Positions 1 to 7,621 of a DNA stretch of 19,698 bases are shown in pieces. The notes beneath the pieces were generated by a model that saw only the letters and a program-made list of their open reading frames with translations, had not been told where the DNA came from and ran no database searches. The stretch is from contig CAYXFB010000051.1 in assembly GCA_964464145.1 (NCBI GenBank), positions 1-19,698 of the forward strand, read 5' to 3'. Source of the stretch: UBA5399 sp964464145. Lineage in GTDB: Bacteria; Bacillota; Clostridia; Christensenellales; Christensenellaceae. The translations under genes and the position numbers were made by a program. Each line of letters begins with the position of its first letter. Within the stretch, counting starts at the first letter, position 1.

Positions 1-345
1 CCAGCGGAGCTAGGGAGCGGCGCTGCTCTACATACAGCATCACTCAAACGAAGTTTACGCCGCGTTTTCCGTCGGAACCCATCTTTCCCGCCCGCGACCA
101 ACCCTATACCCGCGCCTCCGCGCGGAATTCGCCCGCCGCAGGCGCATATCCATCTAAGTAAAGCTTTCATCATTTAGAAAAACGATAAAATAGAAGTATA
201 AGCGCACCCGCGCAGCGGGAAAAGCGGCACAACAATGGCGCACATCCACATACAAAAAGGTTTCTTCGTTTAAAAACGACAAAATAGAAGCACAAGCGCC
301 CCGCATAGCTAGAATGGCGGTACAACAAAGGCGCATATCGCACAA
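1..345 (-). repeat. Left arm of a long inverted repeat (end module plus two ~94-base tandem units)
   Basis: Bases 1-150, read on the reverse strand, match 19244-19393 with only four differences that I can count by eye. Beyond 150 the match continues at lower identity through two tandem units; the hexamer tagaag recurs at 191 and 285, a 94-base period. Each unit holds a short dyad of the type ATCGTTTTCTAAACGAT and a GC dyad of the type CCCGCTGCGCGGG, with some decay in this arm. No transposase or other real coding sequence is present; the short Cys-rich reading frames here are products of the repeat. The window starts inside or at the edge of the repeat, so the true outer end is not visible. 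Bases 346-415 hold only the terminator described separately. Confidence 0.9.
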
Positions 346-358
346 AGCTCAACTCCAC

Positions 359-394
359 AAAAAAAAAGAACATCCACATAAGTGAGTGTTCTTT
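359..394 (-). terminator. Rho-independent terminator of the DUF975 gene
   Basis: On the reverse strand an 8-base stem (AAAGAACA pairing with TGTTCTTT) is followed by a run of nine T. It lies just past the stop codon of the leftward membrane-protein gene that ends at 416. The loop contains ACTTATGTGGAT, a string that also occurs inside the flanking repeat family. Confidence 0.8.
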
Positions 395-415
395 CGCAAA
401 ACATATTAAATATGA

Positions 416-1267
416 TCAACCGGCGGAATTTCCTCCGCCACTCACCTTCTCTTTGCCTTCCAGCATGCCCACGGTGATAACACCGTTCTGCAAAGCGCAA
501 TTCTTCACATTGTCGAAAAAGCCCGCTATCGAAGACATGTAGTACGGACCTGTGAAGAATATCCATATGGAATAGAATATCAGCATAAATATAGGATACC
601 AGAAAAATGCAAAGAACGGCGTTGCAAGCATTATCACAATGCTTATTGCAAAGGGTATAAGCACCCAGCCAATAAATGACAGCATCAGCAAAAACAGCCT
701 TCCCTTGTTTCCGTCCATAATCTTCTTGGAAAGATCAAGCGCGTCCGTTGCCTGGACATCCGGGAAAAGCCCCAGTATGTATGGCGTACAGAAGTAAGAC
801 AGCGACTTTATTATAACCGGAACTATGCCGATGAAGCTTAGGCATATCAAAAATACGGCGAGCGGTGCGCTGCTTAGCCCCATCATGCCGCTGTAGCTGG
901 AAGAAATGGAATATACCATTACATTTGTTATCACGATAACCGGTATGAACACCGCTACGAATATCAAACCCCATAAAAACAACCACAAATACATCCACAG
1001 CATACCGCCTATAACGCGCCCGTAGCGCGAAAATGGTATAAACAGCATACCCGCCTCCGGCTTTTTGCCATTATATATAGACACGGCCGCAATGGTCACG
1101 CCCACCATTATGGGCAGACCCACCAATATAAACAGCAGCCAGCCTATGAAGGGTATCATTGAAAGCAAAGATGATAACGCCGTTCCCAAGACCAAAACAC
1201 CCACGCTGGGCCAGTAGTTTGCGAAAAAATTCGTCCGCGCTCTTTTTTTTATCTGTGAATTATCCAC
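416..1267 (-). CDS. DUF975-type integral membrane protein
   Basis: A polytopic membrane protein of about 283 residues with a short basic N-terminus (QIKKRARTNF) and about five to six hydrophobic segments. The N-terminal layout, a basic helix followed by a span ending in IPFIGWLL and then a short loop before a segment with FSRYGR, resembles the DUF975 family of Firmicutes membrane proteins, whose function is unknown. The frame is open to a GTG at 1279, but that codon sits one base from the Shine-Dalgarno AAGGAG; I prefer the GTG at 1267 (spacing 11). The start codon overlaps a DnaA-box-like site at 1260-1268. It is divergent from dnaA, has its own promoter at 1304-1332, and is transcribed away from oriC, so co-directional with the leftward fork. 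The usual rpmH-rnpA-yidC neighbours on this side of dnaA are absent. The family call is from memory of sequence style and not from a search. Confidence 0.75.
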   Translation of the reverse strand: MDNSQIKKRARTNFFANYWPSVGVLVLGTALSSLLSMIPFIGWLLFILVGLPIMVGVTIAAVSIYNGKKPEAGMLFIPFSRYGRVIGGMLWMYLWLFLWGLIFVAVFIPVIVITNVMVYSISSSYSGMMGLSSAPLAVFLICLSFIGIVPVIIKSLSYFCTPYILGLFPDVQATDALDLSKKIMDGNKGRLFLLMLSFIGWVLIPFAISIVIMLATPFFAFFWYPIFMLIFYSIWIFFTGPYYMSSIAGFFDNVKNCALQNGVITVGMLEGKEKVSGGGNSAG

Positions 1268-1303
1268 TCGTATGCACACTCCTTAAACAGTATATTCACA
1301 TAC

Positions 1304-1332
1304 ATCATACAATATTTCCACCGTCTTAACAA
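1304..1332 (-). promoter_or_regulatory. Promoter for the DUF975 gene
   Basis: On the reverse strand a -35 TTGTTA (1327-1332) and a -10 TATGAT (1304-1309) are separated by exactly 17 bases. The predicted start of transcription gives a short leader with AAGGAG before the GTG start. Confidence 0.5.
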
Positions 1333-1387
1333 CAACCTTATTTACATGTGCACACCCACGCACCGTGGTTGCCCGGCCAATTTTCTA

Positions 1388-1416
1388 TTGCCCGTCCACC
1401 GTTTTAGTGGTATTAT
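1388..1416 (+). promoter_or_regulatory. dnaA promoter
   Basis: A -35 TTGCCC (1388-1393) and a -10 TATTAT (1411-1416) are 17 bases apart, with TG one base before the -10 (an extended -10). Transcription would start near 1423, giving a leader of about 170 bases that runs through the DnaA boxes. In that leader TCCGCT/AGCGGA (1431-1446) forms a 6-base stem with a 4-base loop followed by TTTT, which could be a weak attenuator. Confidence 0.5.
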
Positions 1417-1590
1417 AACAGCGAGGGAATTCCGCTTTATAGCGGATTTTATGCACTTTATGTGGATAAGTTTGTGGATAGATTATGGCTAACATTTTCG
1501 CCTACACGGCAAAACATTTTCACATCGCCAAAGCAGAATGTGCATAACTTTTCCCGGGCAATACACAGCACAGATTTTCGAGGGGTAGGT

Positions 1591-3006
1591 ATGATGGGAG
1601 CATTCACAATTCTATGGGAAAAGACACTAAATTATTTGGAAGAACGTCTCCCAAGTTTTCAATACGACGTATGGGTAAAGGAGCTGAAACCCTTCGCTAA
1701 TGACGGCGGTGCCTATCTTTTTGAAGTATCCAGCGACATGCACAAAAGCATAATGATGGAAAAATACGGCGACGTTATACTGCTTTCCATGGACGCGGCC
1801 TATAGGGAGCTATACGGTACCTCCAACGAGGATATATCCATAAAATTTGTGACTCCAGAGGAAATGGGCAATGCCACGGTCGATTTTAAGCAGCCGATAG
1901 CCGAAGCACCCATAGCGCAGCTAAGCTCTCCCATACGTTCCACATTGAATTTAAACCACACATTCGATACGTTCGTCGTGGGTGAATCCAACAAATTTGC
2001 CAACGCGGCGGCGCATGCTGTTGCCTCCGCGCCCGGCCACGCCTATAACCCGCTCTTTTTGTATGGTGGCGTGGGGCTTGGCAAGACGCATCTTATGCAC
2101 GCCATAGGCAATAAGATACTGGATGACAATCCCAGCTCTAAAATAGTGTACGTGACAAGCGAAACGTTCACCAACGAGCTTATAAACATGATCTCGCGCA
2201 CAAACAACAACGCAAATATAGACATGCGCGAGCAGTTTCGCAATAAATACCGCAAGGTGGACGTGCTTATGATAGACGATATACAGTTTATCGCGGGGAA
2301 GGACAAGACGCAGGACGAATTTTTCCACACCTTCAACGCGCTGCACGAGCTAAACAAGCAGATCATAATCTCCTCAGACCGACCGCCCAAGGAAATGGAG
2401 CAGCTGGAGGAGAGGATGCGTTCCCGCTTCGAATGGGGCTTGATAGCGGATATAAAAATGCCCGACTATGAAACGCGCGTGGCCATTCTCATGAAAAAAT
2501 CTGAAATGATGCGCGGCAGGGGTATGCTGCCCATAAAGGACGAGGTATACCACTATATAGCAAAGTATCAGGAGGCCAATATACGCACGCTGGAGGGCGC
2601 GCTGCAAAAGGTTATGATGTACGCGGAGCTGCACAGGGAAAAGATGGGCATACGCGAGATAGACCTAAACATAGCCGAACGCGCGCTGGAGGACTATTTT
2701 TCCTCGCCCGCGCACAAAAATATAACGCCTAAGATAGTCACGGAGGCCGTCTGCGCCTTTTACGACGTGAACGAGGACGATATACGCGGCTCTAAAAAGA
2801 GCAGGGACGTGGCCTTTCCGCGCCAGGTGGCAATGTATATAATGAGGGACATAACGGAGCTTGCCTACGCTAAAATAGCGGAATATTTCGGCAAAAAGGA
2901 TCATACCACCATTATGTACGCCGAGGAGAAGATAAAAAAACAGCTCAAGGAGGATCCCTCGCTGAAACGTGACGTGGAGGATGTAATAGCAAGGATAAGA
3001 TCCTAG
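1591..3006 (+). CDS. dnaA: Chromosomal replication initiator protein DnaA
   Basis: DnaA binds DnaA boxes at oriC, melts the origin and loads the replicative helicase. All four domains are seen: an N-terminal domain I with LWEKTLNYL, a linker, the AAA+ core with Walker A GGVGLGKT (residues 159-166) and Walker B with D229-D230 (MIDDIQF), and the C-terminal DNA-binding domain with the signature DHTTIMYA from residue 437. Length is 471 residues, usual for Firmicutes. The frame is open to a GTG at 1462, but that codon lies within a DnaA box and adds a non-homologous tail; ATG 1591, with AGGGG five bases upstream, is chosen. ATG 1594 is equally possible. dnaN follows after 247 bases. Regulation by its own product is likely given the boxes in the leader. 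Confidence 0.98.
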   Translation: MMGAFTILWEKTLNYLEERLPSFQYDVWVKELKPFANDGGAYLFEVSSDMHKSIMMEKYGDVILLSMDAAYRELYGTSNEDISIKFVTPEEMGNATVDFKQPIAEAPIAQLSSPIRSTLNLNHTFDTFVVGESNKFANAAAHAVASAPGHAYNPLFLYGGVGLGKTHLMHAIGNKILDDNPSSKIVYVTSETFTNELINMISRTNNNANIDMREQFRNKYRKVDVLMIDDIQFIAGKDKTQDEFFHTFNALHELNKQIIISSDRPPKEMEQLEERMRSRFEWGLIADIKMPDYETRVAILMKKSEMMRGRGMLPIKDEVYHYIAKYQEANIRTLEGALQKVMMYAELHREKMGIREIDLNIAERALEDYFSSPAHKNITPKIVTEAVCAFYDVNEDDIRGSKKSRDVAFPRQVAMYIMRDITELAYAKIAEYFGKKDHTTIMYAEEKIKKQLKEDPSLKRDVEDVIARIRS

Positions 3007-3177
3007 TATAAATTGTTTATTACTTTGGAATATCATGTGTATATATAAAAATAAGTTTTTTGTAAAATAAAATTTACACACATTTTATGCGAAGGGTGTG
3101 AACAGAAAAATGCCGCTTACCCATATATTGTTCAACTGAGGTGCGGCTTGAAAATATCTCTCTTATACGTTTTTTTA

Positions 3178-3241
3178 AATCAATCCACAGTATTAGCATA
3201 CTCTAATACTACTAATACTGCCTAATATAATAATAATAGAT
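3178..3241 (+). other. oriC part 2: DnaA-box-like site with DnaA-trio-like unwinding element
   Basis: A weak DnaA box CAATCCACA (3181-3189; core ATCCACA intact, first two bases off) is followed by CTA ATA CTA CTA ATA CTG (3203-3220) and then an AT-rich stretch with repeated TAA/ATA. In Bacillus subtilis the unwinding site between dnaA and dnaN has the same order: DnaA boxes, then repeated trinucleotides whose complementary strand reads 3'-GAT, then AT-rich DNA. Here three of the six triplets give 3'-GAT on the lower strand. The same bases also form a dyad, CAGTATTAG (3188-3196) against CTAATACTG (3212-3220), and the 8-mer CTAATACT occurs at 3203 and 3212 with a 9-base period. Confidence 0.55.
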
Positions 3242-3253
3242 GGAGGATAGAAG

Positions 3254-4351
3254 ATGCGTTTTACATGTGCAAAGTCCGATCTTTTAAAGGCGGTGGGTAC
3301 GGCAGCCCGAGCCGCGGCAAAGATGCAGAAGACAATATTGGAATGTATATACTTTAGCTGTGAGGAGGGAGGCTTGATCCTCAGGGCTACGGATATAGCT
3401 CTGTCCATAGAAACGCGCATGGACGCACAGGTGGAGGAGGAGGGCAGCGCCGCCATACCCGCCAAGGTGCTCCATGAAATGATAAACCGCTTTCCGGACA
3501 GCGATGTAAGCTTTGCCAGCGTGGGCGATAACACCATAGAAATGAGCTGCCTCAACTCCAAGGTGGATCTGCAGCTCATGGACGCGGAGGAGTTTCCCGT
3601 GTTCCCCTCGCTTTCGGACGGTGAACAGATAAAGCTGCAGCAGAACCTTTTGAGAAAGATGATACAGCAAACGGTTTTCTCCGTAGCCGTGACGGAGGAA
3701 AAACCCATACTGACAGGTCTTTTATTCGATATGGAGAAGGACAAGCTCACAATAGTGGGTATAGACGGCTACAGGATGGCCGTGCGTCAGGAGAGCGTAA
3801 TATCGGATGTGGAGCGCTCCTGCGTCATACCCTCGCGCACGCTCAGAGAGGTTTCGCGCATCATAAACGATACGGAAGAAAATGTGAAGATATCCGTTTC
3901 GGGAAACATGGCGCTGTTTGAGGCGGACAACACAAAGATATACACAAGGCTGCTGGAGGGCGAATTCATACGCTACAGGAACCTTTTGCCCAAGGATTAC
4001 ACAACCAGCATAAAGGTGGAGACCTCCATGCTGCGTGACAGTATAGAGCGCGCCTCCGTGCTGGCGAGGGAGGGCAGCAACAATGTGATACGCTTTGAAT
4101 TTGCGGACGGCGTGCTGGCCATAAATTCCAACTCCGAGATGGGCAAGATAGACGAGCGCGTACCCGTTTCAATAGAGGGCAAGGATATAAAGATATCATT
4201 CAACGCCAAATATATACTGGATGTGCTCAAAAATGTGGAGGACAGCGAAGTAAATATGATGCTGAACACGGAGGTCAGCCCCTGTGTCGTGAAAAAAGAG
4301 GGCGCGGGCGCTTACGAATACCTCATACTGCCCGTTCAGACGCGTGAATAG
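3254..4351 (+). CDS. dnaN: DNA polymerase III beta subunit (sliding clamp)
   Basis: The clamp encircles DNA as a dimer and tethers the replicative polymerase. The protein is 365 residues, the normal length for three repeated clamp domains, begins MRFTCAKSDLLKAV and ends with the typical YLILPVQ motif. The ATG is preceded by GGAGG at a proper distance. It follows dnaA in the conserved order, but the usual next genes (S4-domain yaaA, recF, gyrB, gyrA) are missing: transcription ends at a strong terminator and the next gene is convergent. Codon use is striking, with 28 of 30 isoleucines written ATA. Confidence 0.98.
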   Translation: MRFTCAKSDLLKAVGTAARAAAKMQKTILECIYFSCEEGGLILRATDIALSIETRMDAQVEEEGSAAIPAKVLHEMINRFPDSDVSFASVGDNTIEMSCLNSKVDLQLMDAEEFPVFPSLSDGEQIKLQQNLLRKMIQQTVFSVAVTEEKPILTGLLFDMEKDKLTIVGIDGYRMAVRQESVISDVERSCVIPSRTLREVSRIINDTEENVKISVSGNMALFEADNTKIYTRLLEGEFIRYRNLLPKDYTTSIKVETSMLRDSIERASVLAREGSNNVIRFEFADGVLAINSNSEMGKIDERVPVSIEGKDIKISFNAKYILDVLKNVEDSEVNMMLNTEVSPCVVKKEGAGAYEYLILPVQTRE

Positions 4352-4381
4352 ATAAAGGGCAATACCGCAAAGGCATAAAAA

Positions 4382-4413
4382 AACGGCGGCTCTCGTATAA
4401 GGGAGCCGCCGTT
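4382..4413. terminator. Bidirectional terminator between dnaN and the lipoprotein gene
   Basis: An 11-base perfect stem (AACGGCGGCTC against GAGCCGCCGTT) with a 10-base loop has a run of seven A on the left and TTCGTTTT on the right. It lies between two convergent genes, dnaN and the leftward gene ending at 4425, so it can serve both. Confidence 0.88.
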
Positions 4414-4424
4414 CGTTTTCTATA

Positions 4425-5852
4425 TCAATATCCCGCCGCGCGGTTTATGATGCTGCCGTCCATGGCATTCACCGTAAGATAGCTGTAGCCCACCTGAAAA
4501 TCCGTTCCTTGGTCGTCCACATAGGTGGTAGTCACCGTGCCGTAAACGTCCCACACGGGCACCAGCAGGCACTGGCTGAAATCTTCGTTTTGGACGATCC
4601 TGCCCAGCCCCAGCTCAATTCTGTCTATGTTCATCTCCACCTTCAATACCTCGGGCTCCGTGGGCGCGTAGTGGTTCTTTAAATTGTCCTCTATGCGCTT
4701 TGCTATATCCTCGAAGGGAAGCAGCTCCACATTTTCCGAAACGACCTCGTCTATCGCGAAGGGCGAACGGTATACCACCCGGCCTATGCCGCCGTCATCC
4801 ACAAAGATGGTAAGCGTCTGATAGTCCCACGCCGATGTATAATCCACCTCGTTCAACTGGTTTGATACGTAATTCGTGGGCATGGTACCGCCCTGCGCGA
4901 AATTGAAGGCGTATATTTTGGGCATATCGTCAAATTGGGGCTCATCGTTGCCGGCGGGATAGCTGCCCTCCAGCGCGGCGCCCACGGCCGCCATATAAAA
5001 ATCGCCCAGACCCAGCTTTTGCACAAGCTCCTCCGCCTGCTTTTGCGCGTCCGCAAGCGATATTTGAGGCAGATTTTTGGCGATCTCTATGGGCTGCACA
5101 ACGCTGTCACCCACGTCACCTATGCGCTCGCCGACGCGTTTTTCCACATACTCGAAGGCGCTGCGTCCCGCGTTGTCCTTCTCTATAATGAGGCGCGCGT
5201 CTTTGCCGGATAGCCCCTTGCCCGAGATGTCTATGGTCTTAACGTCGTCGCCGTACACCAGCTGGTAGGGATAGGGGTCGAGCGCGTTCGCCTGCGGCTG
5301 GTCGGCGTAGGTTCCATCGAAGGCCACCGGGTCGTTTTGCTCGGGCGCCGTTTTATACATTTCCTCCAGCGCCGCCAGATCCTCTTTTATCATTTCGTCG
5401 TAGGCGGCTCTGTCTACGTCTGCAAGGTCGCTGTCGCCGCGCTTGAGCTCAACTATGGCCGCCTCTACATCCTGCTTTGTAGGGGCACTCACAGAGCTTG
5501 AGAGGTATGGCGTTTCGGTAAAGAATATTCCGGAGATATCCGCCGCCTGCTGCTCTGATATCGCCTGCGGGCTTATCTTCACAACGGGAAGCTTATCTCC
5601 CGCCGCCTTTACGGCCGCGTCTATGGAAACATTGAGTTTACCGTCCGATGTGCTCAGATCGGCGGTATATTCTGAGGGAAACTCATATTTATAATCGGGC
5701 GGCGCACTCTGCTGCTGCGCCGCCCGCTCTTCGATATCCGCACCGCTCTTCACCACCACGGCCTCCCGCTCGGGATCGGCCTGGCAGCCCGCGAAAAACA
5801 ATACGCAAACCAGTAATATAGCCGGTATTGATACAATTTTAAACTTTGTCAT
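4425..5852 (-). CDS. Putative lipoprotein, DUF6034-like
   Basis: A secreted lipoprotein of 475 residues with a lipid-anchor signal: a basic start, a hydrophobic stretch and the lipobox FAGC with Cys23. The acidic mature part carries no catalytic motif that I recognise. The C-terminus (LTVNAMDGSIIN) and the CQADPE start resemble clostridial lipoproteins annotated as DUF6034, whose role is unknown; this is a resemblance from memory. The start has AAGGAT upstream and lies 36 bases behind the stop codon of the peptidoglycan-binding gene, so the two are probably transcribed together and both act outside the membrane. The mRNA ends at the bidirectional terminator by dnaN. Confidence 0.7.
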   Translation of the reverse strand: MTKFKIVSIPAILLVCVLFFAGCQADPEREAVVVKSGADIEERAAQQQSAPPDYKYEFPSEYTADLSTSDGKLNVSIDAAVKAAGDKLPVVKISPQAISEQQAADISGIFFTETPYLSSSVSAPTKQDVEAAIVELKRGDSDLADVDRAAYDEMIKEDLAALEEMYKTAPEQNDPVAFDGTYADQPQANALDPYPYQLVYGDDVKTIDISGKGLSGKDARLIIEKDNAGRSAFEYVEKRVGERIGDVGDSVVQPIEIAKNLPQISLADAQKQAEELVQKLGLGDFYMAAVGAALEGSYPAGNDEPQFDDMPKIYAFNFAQGGTMPTNYVSNQLNEVDYTSAWDYQTLTIFVDDGGIGRVVYRSPFAIDEVVSENVELLPFEDIAKRIEDNLKNHYAPTEPEVLKVEMNIDRIELGLGRIVQNEDFSQCLLVPVWDVYGTVTTTYVDDQGTDFQVGYSYLTVNAMDGSIINRAAGY

Positions 5853-5888
5853 ATAAAATCCTTATAAAACCACGCAAATTCGCGCAAA

Positions 5889-6380
5889 TTATATTATATT
5901 CACGTCAAGGCCGTTGCGGTTGTATGTGAACCAATGTCCGGCTTTGGTGTGGCGCGATGTCTTGGGCACCTTCAATACGTCGTGCGTATCGTATATAACG
6001 TAACCCTTGCTGGGGTCGCTGGTGCTGGACAGAGTTTTCTTCATGGCACCATATGTGGCGTTGCCCACCTTGCCGTCCGCCTTGAGACCCTTTTTGAGCT
6101 GATAGTTCTTTATGTACTTAACGCTTCTGGAGCCCAGTATGCCGTCAACATGCGTTTTGGGCATCACCTTTCCATTATTGGTGGCCTTGGCCGCGTAGCA
6201 GTGCCATTGCACTAATATGCTCTTGCCCACGTTTTTTTCGCCCTGCTTTATGAGGCCGAAGGTCTTCTGGTTCCAATCTGCGTTGGGCCACTGCGCATAG
6301 GCAAGCGCCGGACTGGCAAAAGACATAACTACTACCGATGCTAAAGCCAGTACTATTCCCCTTATTATTCCCTTTTTCAT
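5889..6380 (-). CDS. Secreted peptidoglycan-binding (PG_binding_1-like) protein
   Basis: A 163-residue protein with a signal peptide (MKKGIIRGIV start, cleavage probably after ALA at residue 27) and one domain at about 54-117 with VDGILGSRSVKYIKNYQ and LKADGKVGNATYGAMK. This pattern is that of PG_binding_1 domains, which hold wall enzymes to peptidoglycan. No hydrolase domain is attached; the last 45 residues are Tyr/His/Lys rich and unassigned. The frame runs open upstream to 6617, but those 79 codons read like non-coding DNA and the chosen ATG at 6380 has GGAAAGG before it and begins a clear signal peptide. It likely binds the wall as an accessory factor and may act with the lipoprotein encoded just downstream. 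Confidence 0.8.
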   Translation of the reverse strand: MKKGIIRGIVLALASVVVMSFASPALAYAQWPNADWNQKTFGLIKQGEKNVGKSILVQWHCYAAKATNNGKVMPKTHVDGILGSRSVKYIKNYQLKKGLKADGKVGNATYGAMKKTLSSTSDPSKGYVIYDTHDVLKVPKTSRHTKAGHWFTYNRNGLDVNII

Positions 6381-6552
6381 ATCTGTAAACTGCCTTTCCG
6401 GTGCGTCCGCACCATTTTGTTTTATATAATGCACACCTACCGTATGCAAATCAGGCATATATGATTCATTATGAAAAATAGACGATGAATGTACGCGAAA
6501 AGTTCCATCATATGAATGGAAAAAAACGCGCGATCGCGTCAACCCCACGTAT

Positions 6553-6581
6553 ATTATACAGCTTTGACGGTAAAATAACAA
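6553..6581 (-). promoter_or_regulatory. Promoter of the peptidoglycan-binding protein / lipoprotein unit
   Basis: On the reverse strand TTGTTA (6576-6581) and TATAAT (6553-6558) are exactly 17 bases apart. The leader is then about 165 bases, long for such a small gene. Early in it ACGCG-ATCG-CGCGT followed by seven T looks like a small terminator, and right before the Shine-Dalgarno a dyad GGTGCG/CGCACC occurs at 6400-6413. Confidence 0.6.
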
Positions 6582-6627
6582 TATTTGCGATATGGCGCAG
6601 TCGCGAGGGCAGCGCAAAATGAAGGCT

Positions 6628-7575
6628 TTAGGGACGGCGGTTTATGTCTCGCTCCGTCTCCCGCGTTATATATAAGGGTCTTTTTTTCACCTCAAGATAG
6701 GTCTTGGCTATGTACTGGCTGGATATGCCCGTGCAAAAGAGCTGTATGCCGCCCACGAAGAGCAGTATGCAGGCCATTGCGGGCCAGCCGTCCACCGGGT
6801 CGCCCCATATAAGCGTTTTCACTATTATCCAGATTATCATGACCGCCGCCAACAAAAACATGAGCACGCCCAGCACGGAGGCCAGACTGAGCGGCGCGGT
6901 GGAAAAGCCCATTATGCCGTCTACCGAATATTTGAACAGCTTCCAGAAGGACCATTTAGTCTCGCCCGCCACGCGCTCCACATTTTCGTATTCCAGCCAT
7001 TTTGTATTGAAGCCCACCCAGCTGAATATGCCCTTGGAAAAACGGTTGTATTCGCGCATAGCCAGTATGGCGTTCACCATTTTGCGGCACATTAGGCGGT
7101 AATCTCGCGCGCCGTCCACCACCTTGGTGGGAGACATTTTGTTTATGAGCCGATAAAAGCCGCGCGCGAATAAGGAGCGTATGGGAGGCTCGCCCGCGCG
7201 CGTGACGCGGCGGGTGGCCACGCAGTCATATCCGCCCTGCGCTATTTCGGCGTACATGCCGGGCAGCAGCGAGGGCGGATCCTGCAAGTCGGCATCCATC
7301 ACGGCCACATATTCGCCCGTGGCGTGCTCAAAGCCGGCGAACATGGCGCTCTCCTTGCCAAAGTTGCGCGAAAAAGAAACATAGCGCACGTCCGCGTCGC
7401 TTTTCGCAAGCGAACGAAGCACGTCCATCGTGCCGTCGCGCGAGCCGTCGTCCACAAAAATATATTCGAAAGAGACCTGGGGCATACTATCCCTAAGCTT
7501 TATGATCTCCTTGTAAAAAAGCGGAAGCGCTTCTTCCTCATTGAAACATGGCACAACTATGCTTATTTTTTCCAT
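6628..7575 (-). CDS. GT2 family glycosyltransferase, polyprenyl-phosphate hexose type (GtrB/YkcC-like)
   Basis: It should move a sugar from a nucleotide sugar to a polyprenyl phosphate at the inner face of the membrane. The N-terminal catalytic fold shows IVVPCFNEEE at the start, VDDGS at 41-45 and the metal-binding DAD at 94-96 followed by LQDPP. Two membrane segments follow at the C-terminus (LASVLGVLMFLLAAVMII and MACILLFVGGIQLF), as in GtrB and YkcC. Length is 315 residues from ATG 7575; a GTG at 7590 would add five residues. Neither start has a Shine-Dalgarno, and a consensus-like promoter ends six bases before the ATG. It lies 46 bases behind the GT39-type gene: the GT2 enzyme likely makes the lipid-linked sugar that the GT39 enzyme uses outside. 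Confidence 0.9.
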   Translation of the reverse strand: MEKISIVVPCFNEEEALPLFYKEIIKLRDSMPQVSFEYIFVDDGSRDGTMDVLRSLAKSDADVRYVSFSRNFGKESAMFAGFEHATGEYVAVMDADLQDPPSLLPGMYAEIAQGGYDCVATRRVTRAGEPPIRSLFARGFYRLINKMSPTKVVDGARDYRLMCRKMVNAILAMREYNRFSKGIFSWVGFNTKWLEYENVERVAGETKWSFWKLFKYSVDGIMGFSTAPLSLASVLGVLMFLLAAVMIIWIIVKTLIWGDPVDGWPAMACILLFVGGIQLFCTGISSQYIAKTYLEVKKRPLYITRETERDINRRP

Positions 7576-7581
7576 GTTTGT

Positions 7582-7610
7582 ATTATACACATTGAGTGCT
7601 TACGCCGCAA
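7582..7610 (-). promoter_or_regulatory. Internal promoter abutting the GT2 start codon
   Basis: On the reverse strand TTGCGG (7605-7610) and a perfect TATAAT (7582-7587) are 17 bases apart. Only six bases lie between the -10 and the A of ATG 7575, so the transcript would start at or next to the initiation codon. Confidence 0.45.
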
Positions 7611-7621
7611 TGCCCAAAGCG

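Larger units (their letters stand above)
1260..1590. other. oriC part 1: DnaA-box cluster upstream of dnaA
   Basis: One perfect DnaA box lies on the reverse strand at 1461-1469 (TTATCCACA), with a one-mismatch box right beside it at 1473-1481 (CTATCCACA). Further one- or two-mismatch sites are at 1260-1268 (TTATCCACT), 1539-1547 (TTATGCACA, reverse) and 1449-1457 (TTATGCACT). They occupy the gap between the divergent DUF975 gene and dnaA, the usual place for the upstream half of a Firmicutes origin. The paired boxes 12 bases apart also lie in the dnaA leader, so DnaA bound here could repress its own gene. Confidence 0.8.

Noticed and set aside
154..379. Overlapping Cys/Tyr/Phe-rich reading frames in the left repeat (and a similar one at 19351-19689)
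   Set aside because: The peptides resemble each other only because the DNA repeats; one-base indels between units change the frame, there are no ribosome-binding sites, and the DNA is the repeat itself.
1462..1590. Longer DnaA start at GTG 1462
   Set aside because: The first codons lie within DnaA boxes, no Shine-Dalgarno precedes them and the added residues do not look like DnaA domain I.
3112..3150. GCCGC..GCGGC hairpin after dnaA as a terminator
   Set aside because: The stem is short and interrupted, the loop is long and no T run follows, so it is not a convincing terminator; it may still be an origin structure.
6381..6617. N-terminal extension of the peptidoglycan-binding protein
   Set aside because: It would hide a clear signal peptide and covers the promoter and leader with its dyads.
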